Source of the DNA: Bidens hawaiensis
Taxonomy: Eukaryota > Streptophyta > Magnoliopsida > Asterales > Asteraceae
Length of the DNA: 64,000 bases
Assembly: GCA_021521415.1 (NCBI GenBank)
Contig: JAIQDT010003865.1
Span: 124,001-188,000, forward strand
Reading direction: 5' to 3'
The position numbers and the translations under genes were made by a program. Of the stretch, positions 34,409 to 47,300 are shown one piece after another. Under the pieces are notes generated by a model that was given only the letters and a program-made list of their open reading frames with translations, did not search any database and was not told the origin of the DNA. The stretch's first letter is position 1; each line of letters begins with the position of its first letter.

Positions 34409-37400
34409 ATGGCTCAGTTTGTTGAGGATACCGATGAAGATTTTTTCGATAAGTTAGTCATTGATGATAATGATAATGATTTAGATGATGTTAATGATAA
34501 GGCATTGGCTAATTTGAGTGTTAGTGACTTGGGGAAATTAGGTATTAAAGATGATCTAGAGAATAAACATAATGGAATTGAAGGTACTGATGCTGAGCCA
34601 TTGGCTACTTTTAGTGTTAGCGATTTAGGAACTGAATCGGGGAAATTAGGTACCAAAGATTTGAGTATTAGTGATTTAGGATCTGGAATTGAAGATTCTG
34701 GGAAATTTGGTACCGGAGATGATCCTACCGAAAATGAGAATCAGAATAATGGAATTGGAGGTACTAAACCTCCTACATTATCATCAAAAGAGGATATTCA
34801 TTCTCATGATGGCGAGCTATTGGCTAATTTGAGTGTTAGTGATTTAGGAACCAGTATTGAAGGTTTAGGGAAATCAGGTACAAAAGATTATACTACGGAA
34901 ATTGAGAATCTGAATAATGGAATTGGAGGTACTGCTGCTGCTGGTGTTAAACAGGTGCAATGGAGTGATTTTGGTTCTGGATCATATCCTGATTTCTTTA
35001 ATGAATTTGGAGATGATTCGGTTGACCACATAGGGAACGAGGATAATTTTGTTAGCAGTGAGTCAAAAGGTATAGCTGATGATTCATTGCAGGTGAACAA
35101 TGTTGATGATTACTCACAACAGGTGGGTCAGTCAGATCTTGGAACAGATTCTGCGGATCCTAAGAGTAGTCAATACTGGGAGAATCTTTATCCTGGATGG
35201 AGGTATGATGCAAACACTTGCCAGTGGTATCAAGTAGATGAAAGTTATAACGAAACATCGTATGCACAAGTGGTTGATAACGTTAACGCAGATGCTACTT
35301 CTGATTGGACTGCTTCAAATCCGAAACCCGAGGTTTCGTACGTGCATCAATCTTTTGTGGAAAGTGTAGCAGAGACGGTTAAGACTAAAGATGCTACAAA
35401 TTGGAATTCGGTTACTCAATCCATCCGAAACCCGAGGTTTCGTACGTGCATCAATCTTTTGTGGAAAGTGTAGCAGAGACGGTTAAGACTAAAGATGCTA
35501 CAAATTGGAATTCGGTTACTCAATCCAATCACAATACTGATAGTTTATCAAACTGGAGTTCACAAGATATTAGTAAGGAGTATCCTGCACATATGGTTTT
35601 TGATCCTCAATACCCTGGTTGGTATTATGATATGAATGTTCAAGAATGGTGTTCGTTGGATGATTATAATTCGAAGTCAACTGTTGTAGCTCAGGATCCG
35701 GTCAATCAAAACGAGTTTGGTCAAAGCAATACTCATTATAAACATGATCAGAAAACATATAATGGACAGGAACAAGATTACAACTGGAATGGTTCTTCAA
35801 CTACATGGCAACCTAATGCTGTTGTCAATGATCATTCAAAGTCAACTGTTGTAGCTCAGGATCTGGTCAATCAAAACGAGTTTGGTCAATGTAATACTTA
35901 TTATAAACATGATCATAAAACATATAATGCGCAGGAACATTATTACTGGAATGGTTCTTCAACTACATGGCAACCTAATGTTGTCAATAATAATTCAAAG
36001 TCAACTGTTGTAGCTCAGGATCCGGTCAATCAAAACGAGTTTGGACAACGTAATACTCATTATAAGCATGAACAGAAAGCATATAATGGGCAGGAACAAC
36101 ATTATAACTGGAATGGTTCTTCAACTACATGGCAACCTAATATCGTTGACAATAATGCCCCTATTGAAGACTTTAAAAACAGTCAACATGTAGCTAACCA
36201 TGTTAACCAACAGCAGTTTAATAATGGATTTGCTGCATTTTCCGGATCTCAATCGTTTGTTCCATACAATCAACCATTGGAGCAAAGTGAGACCATGAAT
36301 GGGCAAACGGCGTATGATAATCAGAACCAGTTAAGCTATTTGCCGCAGCCAGTTCAAAGCGGTCAACATATGTCACATGGTTCTAGTGCAGGAAGGTCGT
36401 CTGCTGGTTGCCCGCCTCATGCATTGGTTGCTTTTGGTTTTGGTGGGAAACTTATTGTGATGAAAGATAGTAGCGATTTCATGAATGCATCCTATGGAGG
36501 CCAGGTACCCGTATATTTGAATTCCTTTTCACTAAAATCTTTTGAATTCGCAAGTAAGTATGCTTAGAGGTCGCATTATTGGCCTGTTAACTTATGTATG
36601 ATTTAACAAGTTTTATCCCTGTGGGTACAAAACAGCTTAAATGGAGACGGGTCAAATGGATTGAAAGTAGGGGTGTGCATGGTCGGTTTTGGATTCAGAC
36701 TGAACCAAAAACCAAAAATTCGGTTTTTGATTTTTTGAAAACCATTCGGTTTCGGTTTTACCGTTTGGGCTTGAAGTTTTTGGCCGAAAAGAAATGAGCC
36801 CAAAATGATGAATTTGGGCCTAAATCTATTTGACAATTATTAAGTAATTGATTTTATACATTTGGGCTAAAATATATGGGTTACGCTCTTTGTTAAATTC
36901 TTATGATGTACTTACATAACATTCACAATAGAACACGAGAATCCGGAAATTCTGTTTTTTTTTAATGATTGTGCAAAACCAAAACCGAACCAAAAATTCA
37001 GATTTTACGAAAACATAAAACCAAACCGTTGGTTTTTGTTTGGGTTTGGTATGTTTTTTTTTTTTTTTTTGGTTTTACCATTGGTGCTTGAAACTTTTGG
37101 GATGAAAAAAATCAGCCCGGAATAATGAATTTGGGCCCTAAATCTTTTTGTTAATTAATGATTAATTAATTATTATACATTTGGGCTAAAATATTTGGGT
37201 TACACTATTTGTTAAATTCTTATATTTTGCTTACATTCAAAATTAAAAATGAAAATCCATAAAATCGGTTCGTTTTTTTGGATTTAATTACACACGAAAT
37301 CGAAACCGAACCGGAAATTCGTTTTTTACTAAAACATAAAACCAAACCGTTGGTTTATGCATAGGTCAGTAATCAATTATTTTGGTTCGGTTTTTCAGTT

Positions 37401-40400
37401 TCATGCACACTTTTAGTTGATAGTAAAGTAGCTTGAATTTTTGATGTATAAAATTTTTAATCGTTTCCTTAAAAAAGTTGATTATCATTGTTAGTTAGTT
37501 CATATCGGGTTTTAGCCCGTATATAGTTAGATAGTTAGACAAAGCCCATGGGCCGATTATTGGATGTCATTAGGGTTTATTCCTTGTATATATAGGAGTG
37601 TTCACCATTGTATTATTCAAAAAAAAGTCAATAAACATCCTACCTTTTTCATGGTATCAGAGCTACGACTCTCGATCCAAACCCTAGCCGCCACCTGATC
37701 AGAATCCAGATCTGAAAACGAAGTCCGTCTCGCTGCACAAACCCTAGCTGCCGCCACCTCCTGCTCAGTCACAAAATCCTTTTTTTTTCGACACATCCCC
37801 TACCATCACCGCCACCATCGTCACAGGAAAGCCTTGATTTACATTTCCTGAAAAGCAGCCGCCAAACCACCACCGCACGCGCCCCCACGCGCCACCACCG
37901 CTCCGCCATTGCCACCTACGCGCCGGCGAGTGACGGCGCGTGGCCACTTTTCCGGCCACCGGACTTTTTCCAGACGTCTTGTTTTTCACCTCCGAACCTC
38001 CCTGTGGTGATAGTTTTCCGATTCGGACACTTTTATTTTAATGCCCCGGCTCGTGTATTAGTTCTTGCTCGGTGTTCAAATCTTCAGCTTCTATGGCCAA
38101 CAAGACTTCAGAAACTCAGATTGCTCCAGGAATCATCAACTACTCTGCTGTTCTACGCATTCCCATCAAGCTTGACTCCAAAAATTGGAGTTCGTGGAGT
38201 CTCTTTGTCCAACAAGGCCTTACTAGTGTGGACAAAGACGACCATCTCACTAAGCTACCTCCAGATCCGATTACCCGAGAGTGGCGTATCGATGACAGTG
38301 GAATACAAATGGCACTATGGAATGCCATGGAACCACAAATTCTCACTATTGCCCAAAACTTTTCCACTGTGAAGAAGATGTGGGATCACCTTTCTTCATC
38401 CTTTTCGGCTCAAGAGTCTCTATCTCATGCATATTCTGTGGTCCAGGCCTATGGCAAAGCCGAACAAGGCGATTCTACATTCACCGATTACTTTACACGA
38501 TTTTCTAAACTCCGGGTTGAACTTCGTGCTGCATATCCACCCATTACTGATTTACAGGTCCAGGAGGAGCGAAACACCAAGATGGATGTCATGACTTTCA
38601 TTGCCGGTTTATCACCCAAGTATTCGAGCGCTCGACCCTTACTGCTGAGTAACCCTTCGGCTACATCCTCTGTTGAATCAACTTATCATATGTTACGGGA
38701 GATGTATGGTCACGATGCAAATCCTACAGACACATCAGCTATGTATACCTCTACTGGTAAAGGTGTTGGTCGAGGCTCTCATACGACCCACAAAAAGGGT
38801 ATTGGACGAGGTAATGGTCTTGTCTGTCACTATTGCAAGGAACCTGGTCACACTAAATGGGATTCCCCAAATCGTCCCACAGGAAGCCAGCCACCTCCTC
38901 GTCCCAAAGCTCGCATGGCTGCCACCGGTGAGGCTTCAGATCCGGTTGCTACTCCGGCCTACATGTTTAGTGAAGAAGACTATTGTCGACTGCAGCATCT
39001 TCTAAATTCTCAGACACCCGCCCCCGCTCCACGCGCAAATACGGCCAATTCAGGTACATTTCCTGGTCTCACTTCATCTTGGGTTATTGATTCAGGTGCT
39101 ACTCATCACATGACTGGGAACCCCGATATCCTTTCTAGCCTACACAAAGTTTCCCACCAGCCAGTTCGACTTGCTGATGGATCTACTTGCCCCGTCCTTG
39201 GCATTGGATCCGTCACCAATTCGTCAAACCTAAACCTCTCTTCTATTTTGTTTGTTCCTAAATTTTCCGATAGCCTTTGTTCCGTGAGCCAACTTGCTAA
39301 ACAAAATAATTGCTTTGCTAAGTTTTATCCTACTCATTGTATCTTTAAGGAGCTGGGGATGAACCGGCTGATTGGCACAGGTTTTGAATCAGGAGGCCTC
39401 TACTGCTTAACCTTCCCGCCACGTCCTACAGCAAACACTTGCGTTTCAAAAGTCAAAGAGGACCACTGCCGGTTAGGTCATCCCTCTACAGCGGTTATGA
39501 GGCAAATGAGACCAGATTTACCACTTTCGTCTTTTAATTTTCATTGCGAGTCATTTCTGCTTGGTAAACACACCAGGCGTCCCTATCCCCCTAGAGTGTC
39601 TAGTCAAGTCAGTGGTTGTTTTGAACTTTTGCATTCTGATGTATGGGACCCTTGCCCTACTAAATCTACATTGGGTTTTGAATATTTTGTTACCTTTATT
39701 GATGATTATTCTCGTGCTACTTGGGTTTATTTATTGAAATCTTGTAGTGAGGTGTTTTCCACCTTTCGTGAATTTAATGCTTATGTTCAAAACCAATTTA
39801 ACACAACAATAAAAACTCTACGATCTGATAATGCAAAAGAATATTTTTCCACCGACTTCACATCATACTTAAACACCCATGGGATTGTTCATGAATCCTC
39901 GTGTGCATATACATCCCAACAAAATGGTGCCTCTGAACGCAAAAATCGTCACCTGTTGGATGTTGCTCGCACACTCATATTTCAATCTCATGTTTCACAT
40001 CGCTTCTGGGGGGAAGCCGTTCTCATTGCCACATATCTAATAAATCGCATGCCCATACCCGTTCTTCATGGTAAAACACCATTTTCTATCCTTTTTCCTA
40101 CAGGCACTCAATTTCCTCTAGCACCTAAAGTTTTTGGTTGTGTGGCTTATGTTCATGATCATCGTCCGACGGTCACTAAACTTGACCCCCGAGCTATCCG
40201 TTGTGTCTTTCTTGGTTACTCCCGAGTTCAAAAGGGGTATCGGTGCTATAGCCCCTCTTCACCGATACTTTACTAGTGCCGATGTCACCTTTCATGAGTC
40301 ATGTCCCTACTTTCTAGCCTACCACTTCTGTGTCTGACCCTTTCCCCGACCTTGATCTACCCACCTCTATCCTCATCCCCACATTTCCCATGCCAGTATA

Positions 40401-43400
40401 CCAGATTCCCCAGTATTAACTACTTCTGATCCTGCTCCTACGGGTCCACCGACAGACCCTTCACCTCTACTCTTCCCATATAGTCGTCAACGTCGTAATC
40501 ACTCGTCACAGCCTCCTGATTCCCAATCGGACCATGATTTGTCCTCAGTTCCACCTCCCGCTTCTGAGACCAACCTCCCCCCACCCACTCCCGAACCTAT
40601 TCCTACCTCCACTACACCATATGATCCTCCAGGTGCCCCTTTTCCTGATATACCTATTGCCTTTCGCAAAGAGCCTCGATGTTGCACCCGTTACCCGATT
40701 CACGATTATGTTGCCTATTCTCATCTGTCTCCTGAATCTCATGCCTACACTACTACCCTTGATTCCTACCCGATTCCCAGGAATGTGATGACAGCTCTTG
40801 CCCATCCAGGATGGAGGCGGGCTATGGAGGAGGAAATTGGGGGCTCTTAGATCCAATCATACATGGGATCTTGAAACGCTTCCTGTAGGGAAGCGTGTTG
40901 TTGGTTGTCGTTGGGTATTCACGGTCAAACTGCACCCGGATGGCTCTTTACATCGCTTAAAGGCGCGATTGGTCGTCAAGGGTTATTCTCAGGCATATGG
41001 CATTGATTATGATGAAACTTTCTCGCCGGTTGCTAAAATGCCATCCGTCCGTATTTGCATTGCTCTTGCTGCCATTAATCATTGGCCGCTCCACCAGCTT
41101 GATGTCAAGAACGCCTTCCTTAATAGTGTTCTTGAGGAGGAGGTGTATATGGAGCAGCCACCAGGGTTTATTGTTGAGGAGGAGGCCTCGAAAGTTTGCA
41201 GACTACGTCGTTCTCTTTATGGTCTTAAACAGTCTCCCAGGGCATGGTTTGGTCGATTCTCGAGTGTTATGGGACAGTTCGGGATGACTCGTAGTGCATA
41301 CGATCACTCTGTTTTTTTTAGACACCACAAAGGGAAAAGGATTATTGTAATTGTTTATGTGGATGACATCATAATCACAGGTGACGATACCACTGGGATC
41401 ACTGAACTCAAACAGTTCCTTCAGACTCAGTTTCAGGTTAGCGACTTAGGTCCGGTACTTCCTCGGCATAGAGGTATCTCGCTCTCCACAAGGAATACTT
41501 CTCTCTCAACGGAAGTATGTCCTTGATATGTTGACTGAATGCGGCTTGTTGGGTTGCAAACCAGTTGATACCCCAATGCTTCCTACAAAGAAGCTCCTCC
41601 CAAAAGAAGGGGATCCGATGAAGGATCCCGAGCGATACAGACGGTTGGTTGGTAAACTTAATTATTTAACTGTCACGCGACCGGATATTTCTTTTTCTGT
41701 CAGTGTTTTGAGCCAATTCATGGCTGAACCATGCACCAGTCACTGGGATGCTGCTCTTTGTGTCTTAAGATATCTCAAGGCCACACTAGGCCTTGGCATC
41801 CTATATTCTGATCAGGGTCATTGTCGAGTGGGAGCTTTCACAGAAGAGGGAGATGGTCGGATATCAGGTTTCTCAGACGCAGACTGGGCAGGTTGTCCGA
41901 TTTCACGACGATCTACTACTGGGTATTGTGTGTTTGTCGGAGGAAATCTTGTGTCATGGAAAAGTAAGAAACGACACACGGTTTCTAGATCGAGCGCTGA
42001 ATCGGAGTATAGAGCTATAGCAGATGTAACATCGGAGATGACATGGATTCGTCGTCTTCTAATAGAACTTGGAGTTGTTTCTAAAGACTTGATGCGGCTA
42101 TACTGTGATAATCAATCAGCCATTTATATAGCCAAGAATCAAGTTTTTCACGAGAGGACGAAACACATTGAGGTTGATTGCCATCTTACCAGAGACCGGG
42201 TAGTAGGCACACAAACAGATCCTCCATCCATTCAACCGATTCATATTAAGACAAACTTTCAGCTTGCGGATATTCTCACTAAGCCTCTTCGGAAATCTCA
42301 AATAGATTTTATTTGTAACAAGTTGGGCATGATTAACATATATGCTCCAACTTGAGGAGGAATGTTAGTTAGTTCATATCGGGTTTTAGCCCGCATATAG
42401 TTAGATAGTTAGACAAAGCCCATGGGCCGATTATTGGATGTCATTAGGGTTTATTCCTTGTATATATAGGAGTGTTCACCATTGTATTATTAAAAAAAAA
42501 GTCAATAAACATCCTACCTTTTTCAATCATTAAAGTTACATAGTTCTTGTAACCGTTTTTGACACTATAGAAAGGGTAAAAATACTGAACGAAAAGTGTT
42601 TCAGTCAATCCACCTCTACTAGTTTTGTTGGATCCACCTTTATTATTTAGTATGCTATTATTATTATTATTATTGTTGTTGTTATTATTAAATATCTTTA
42701 TTCACTCTCTAGTCTTTATTTTGTTGAAGGAATCAAATTCTGGGTCAATTTCAGTTCTTAACTTAGCAGAAGTGGTAACCAGAGGAACAGATGTACATGA
42801 CTATTTTCACACTCTCAGCCAGCACCAGTTTCCGGGCCCACTGTCCGGTGGAAATGTTGGCAGCAAAGAGTTGAACAAGTGGATTGATGACAGGATCACA
42901 CACTCTGAAACATCTGATATGGATCATAACAAAGGTGGAGTTCAAAGATTGCTTCTTTCTCTGCTGAAAATAGCGTCACAACATTATGGAAAATTTAGAT
43001 CTCCTTTTGGCTCAGATGCTGGCTTAAAGGTAAAATGGACATATCAGTTTCTTTCTGTTTCTATCAGTAACCATAATTGGCATTGTAGTTTATGATGTTA
43101 TCATGTTTGATATTGTTATATTCTGTTTTGGTGGTCTGTTTTCATGTAGCACTTTTCTCTAGTCTTTTTATGGAATAGTTCGATTATACTTGTTATGTCA
43201 ATGGTTAATTCTTGTTCGGTTTGAAAATGAAACAACCGAACCAAATAACCAGTTTGGCTTTTAGTTATGAAAATTTTGAATTTGGTTATAACTGAATATC
43301 CCGTATCAACCGAATAATCGAGTATCGGAAATATTTTATTAAGAAAATGTCACATATCTATTCAATCAATCAATCATACCCAGTAAAATCCCACCGACAG

Positions 43401-43513
43401 CAGAGCTATAGGTAGGGTCTGGGGAGGGTGGGATGTAGGCACACCGTACCTCTATCCAAAGGAATAAAGAGGTGGCTTCCAGAGAGACCCTCGGCTCTAA
43501 GAACATGTGTATG

Positions 43514-43553
<40 letters not shown>

Positions 43554-44266
43554 AACAGTTATATAAAAAAACTACTACTAATTATAATAATATTAATAAT
43601 AAGGTCGCAGTTTAACCGCAATATAAAAGCTAATAAAATGTCACATATCTATATAAGAATTAATTAAACTACTTGATAAAAAAATTATACCAAATTAACT
43701 TGACTTTATATGTTACTAGTGGATAACAAAAACTAAAGAAGTTAATACAAAACTATTTGACAAAATATTTTTAGCTAAAAAATCGATTCGGTTTATTCGG
43801 CTTTGAACCGAAGGTGAACAAAATTCTTATTCAGTTACATGCTTATTTTCTGTGGTTCGGTTTGGTTTTCAATTACGTTCGAATAAATTACTAAACCGAA
43901 TAAACTGAAAACCCGAACAGAAGAACACCCCTAACAAAACAGGCATGTCAGGCAGTTTGGAAACATTTTTTTTATTAAGAATTGGCTGGGTTGGGTTGGC
44001 CTGGAGCACTTTTTGGTCCAAATATTTTGATTATATATAGATAGGTATCTGTTTTTCAGTAACTAAATATCTAATTTTGATTAAAATGATTTAGGATGTT
44101 TTTTAGCAATGCAACATTGCAACTATATTTTTGTCAACCTTTGATCCTTTTAACTAATTCTTTTACTTTAGACCACAAGAGCTATTTAAACCAAATCAAT
44201 CCATTCTTTAGTGGTTTAAAATTGCCACTCCTACTTACACTGATCAGGTCAATTTAAATTAGGTCA

Positions 44267-44313
<47 letters not shown>

Positions 44314-47300
44314 TGCGTTCTACATAAACGAGTCGACAAATTTTTTGCTACCAGTGTAAAGTGATAACTGATTATTGATGCTTCAAATAGGAAAGTGATG
44401 CTCCTGAAGTAGCTGTTGCTAGACTGTTTGCATCCGTGAAAAACACTGCAGAATACAACAATCATGGTGCTTTTGGCCATTGCTTGCAACAAGTACCTTC
44501 AGAAGTACAAACTCAGGTATTTATTTCGCTTCCCCCCCCCCTTTCTGCTACTTAGAAAAGCATCATACCCTAGGCTTGTAAACGAACCAAACAAACACGA
44601 AATGAGCAGGTTAGTGTTTATCCAGTTAAGTTATATGTTTAACTTTAACCGAACGAACGTGGTTTTGCCGCTCATTAAGAAAATGAACATGTTTGTTTGC
44701 TAACAGTATGAATGAGCGATTCACAAACATACATGGCCTATAACTGAGTTAAAACTAGTTAAAAGTAATGTGAAAAACAATGTGTTGGGCCTGAAAAGTT
44801 ATTAAAACTATACTAAGCTGTAACAGGACAAAAAAATGTAAATGAATATGTTAACGAACTAAGTTAAACAAACGTAAACTAATAAACATGTATAATGTGT
44901 GTATTATAATTTAGGAAACCGCTGCTGAAGTCCAAACTCTGCTTGTTTCTGGTAAAAAGAAAGAGGCTCTTATGCGTGCACAAGAAGGCCACTTGTGGGG
45001 GCCCGCACTTGTTCTTGCAGCCCAACTTGGTGATCAGGTCTCTCTTTACACACACATGAAGTCACGAATACACTTTGTAAACATAAATATATTTTTTTTT
45101 GTAGTGAATCTTATTTATTTTCTTTCTTTGTGTGATTGGTTGGAATTGTTATTGCAGTTTTATGTAGACACGGCTAAGAAAATGGCTCTTGCCCAGTTTG
45201 TATCGGGATCACCTTTGCGGACGTTATGCCTACTTATTGCTGGTCAACCAGCAGATGTGTTCGCAACTGATGCTATGACAGATGGTGCTGTAAATATGTT
45301 CCAACAACCTACACGGGTAATGAATGACATTAATCATTTGTGTTTTGTTCAGTTAATTTAGTCATGTTTCTTTATTACCACTTTATACCATAACTTAGTT
45401 TATGAAGAGTATATATTCATTGACTTATGAACGGGTCAATTTGGGCTATGATTGTCTAAGCCCTAAGGTGAGTCAAATTGTGGAAACATTCAAAGGGTTT
45501 GAAAAAGGGTTGCTTGTTCATATTCGCTCGTCAAGAAAATGAATGTGTTTGTGTTCATTATGTTTATTCATTAATCGTGTAAATAAACGAACGGTTCACG
45601 AACGAACATTACTGGACATAGATGAAAGAACATGACTGAGCAAACAACAATCAAAGCAAGCATTTACATTAATTCGTTGAGCCTAAAAATTTATTAAACT
45701 AAACTACATTGTATTCATGTAATGCGTTTAAAAATTTTAACTTGATCAAACATAAACCGACGAATGAACATAAACGAACGAGAACAGGGTATGTGTTCAT
45801 TTTCGTTTGGTTAACTAAACAACCAATTTTTTTGTTCATTTTGTAAATAAACGAATTTTCTGTCAAATGGTTCACAAATAGTTCACTAAATGTTTAGTTT
45901 GTTTGCCAGCCTAGGTTGAAAGTCACCCAAAGTCTATTTTCTTAATAATAATGCTCTTTGTAATACATCATTTCGTGTTTCACTTACATAACATCAGTTG
46001 TTATTTTGCAACAGGCTCAATCTAGTGTTAATAGTATGCTTGATGACTGGAAGGATAATTTGGCAGTAATAACTGCCAACAGAACAGATGATGAATTAGT
46101 TCTTATTCATCTCGGAGATTGTTTGTGGAAAGAAAGGAGTGACGTAAGTAATATTTTTAAGGGTTGTTTCATCATTTATTATATGTTGTTTTCTCATTAT
46201 ATATATGAAAATTGGTTTTTACACTTATGTAATTTTTTTATTACGCATATATGTAACTTTGTTATTACACATATGTGAACTTGTCATTACATATATGTAA
46301 TCACAAAATATAATAAATTATAAAGGAGTGACGTAAGTAATATTATTTAAAGGTTGTTTTGTCATTTATTATATGTAGTTTTCTCATTGTATATAGTAAA
46401 TTGGTTTTTTCACTTATTTAAATTGTTTATTACACATATATGTAACTTTGTTATAACACATATGTAAACTGGTCATTACATATATGTAGTCACAAAAGTT
46501 ACGTATAATAAATTATATAACTACCTAAAACAACCCTCAAATAATATCAAATATAAAAAATAAATAAAATAAAATGATTGGTTGTAAGGAGTTCTTAAAG
46601 TAAATTTTTGGAGTTCTGTAGAGAACCTAACCCTAAAATGATTGGTTGTAAAGAGTTCTTTAAGCTCTTAACTTTTTGGAGTTCTGTAGAGAACCTAAGC
46701 CTACATATTTGTTTTTATAACTGTAAAAAATGATGCAGATTATTGCGGCCCACATTTGCTACTTAGTTGCAGAAACAAACTTTGAACCATATTCAGACAG
46801 TGCCAGGATGTGTCTCATTGGTGTAGATCACTGGAACCATCCTCGTACATACGCGTCCCCTGAGGCTATTCAGGTGCCGCCTCATCTTGCTACAATTTAT
46901 ATTTTCAGTATTCTGAAGTTTTACTTCTATACCCTTTATTGGTTTGTTGAAATAATAATATTTTGTGTTTTGAATGCAAACAGAGGACAGAGGTGTATGA
47001 ATATTCAAAGGTGCTTGGAAACTCTCAATTCATGTTACTACCATTCCAACCGTATAAACTTATTTACGCTCACATGTTGGCTGAAGTTGGAAGAGTGGCG
47101 GACTCGTTAAAGTATGTTTAATCTTTTTCTATTTCACATGTTTACAAGGTTTTTGTTTGTTCGTATAAATTTAACCAAACAAACGATCGAGCATGAATGG
47201 TTAAATGAACAGGGGTTTCTTGTTCGTGCTTGTTCGTGAAGAAAATGAACATGCTTGTGTTCGTTTATGTTCATCCGTTAACAGTATGGTTCGCGAACGA

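Larger units (their letters stand above)
37489..42525 (+). mobile_element. Ty1/copia retrotransposon in SEC16 intron 1
   Basis: The 5,037-bp element has 163-bp LTRs at both ends and identical five-base TSDs ATCAT (37484-37488 and 42526-42530). The PBS TGGTATCAGAGC directly follows the 5' LTR (37652-37663) and a purine-rich TTGAGGAGGAA precedes the 3' LTR. It lies in the same orientation as SEC16. LTR shortness and domain order fit an Ale-type copia lineage, but the lineage is not certain. Confidence 0.95.

Noticed and set aside
43517..43549. Processed pseudogene tail (poly A)
   Set aside because: No coding sequence precedes the A run on the + strand; the neighbour is a SINE-like fragment on the - strand.
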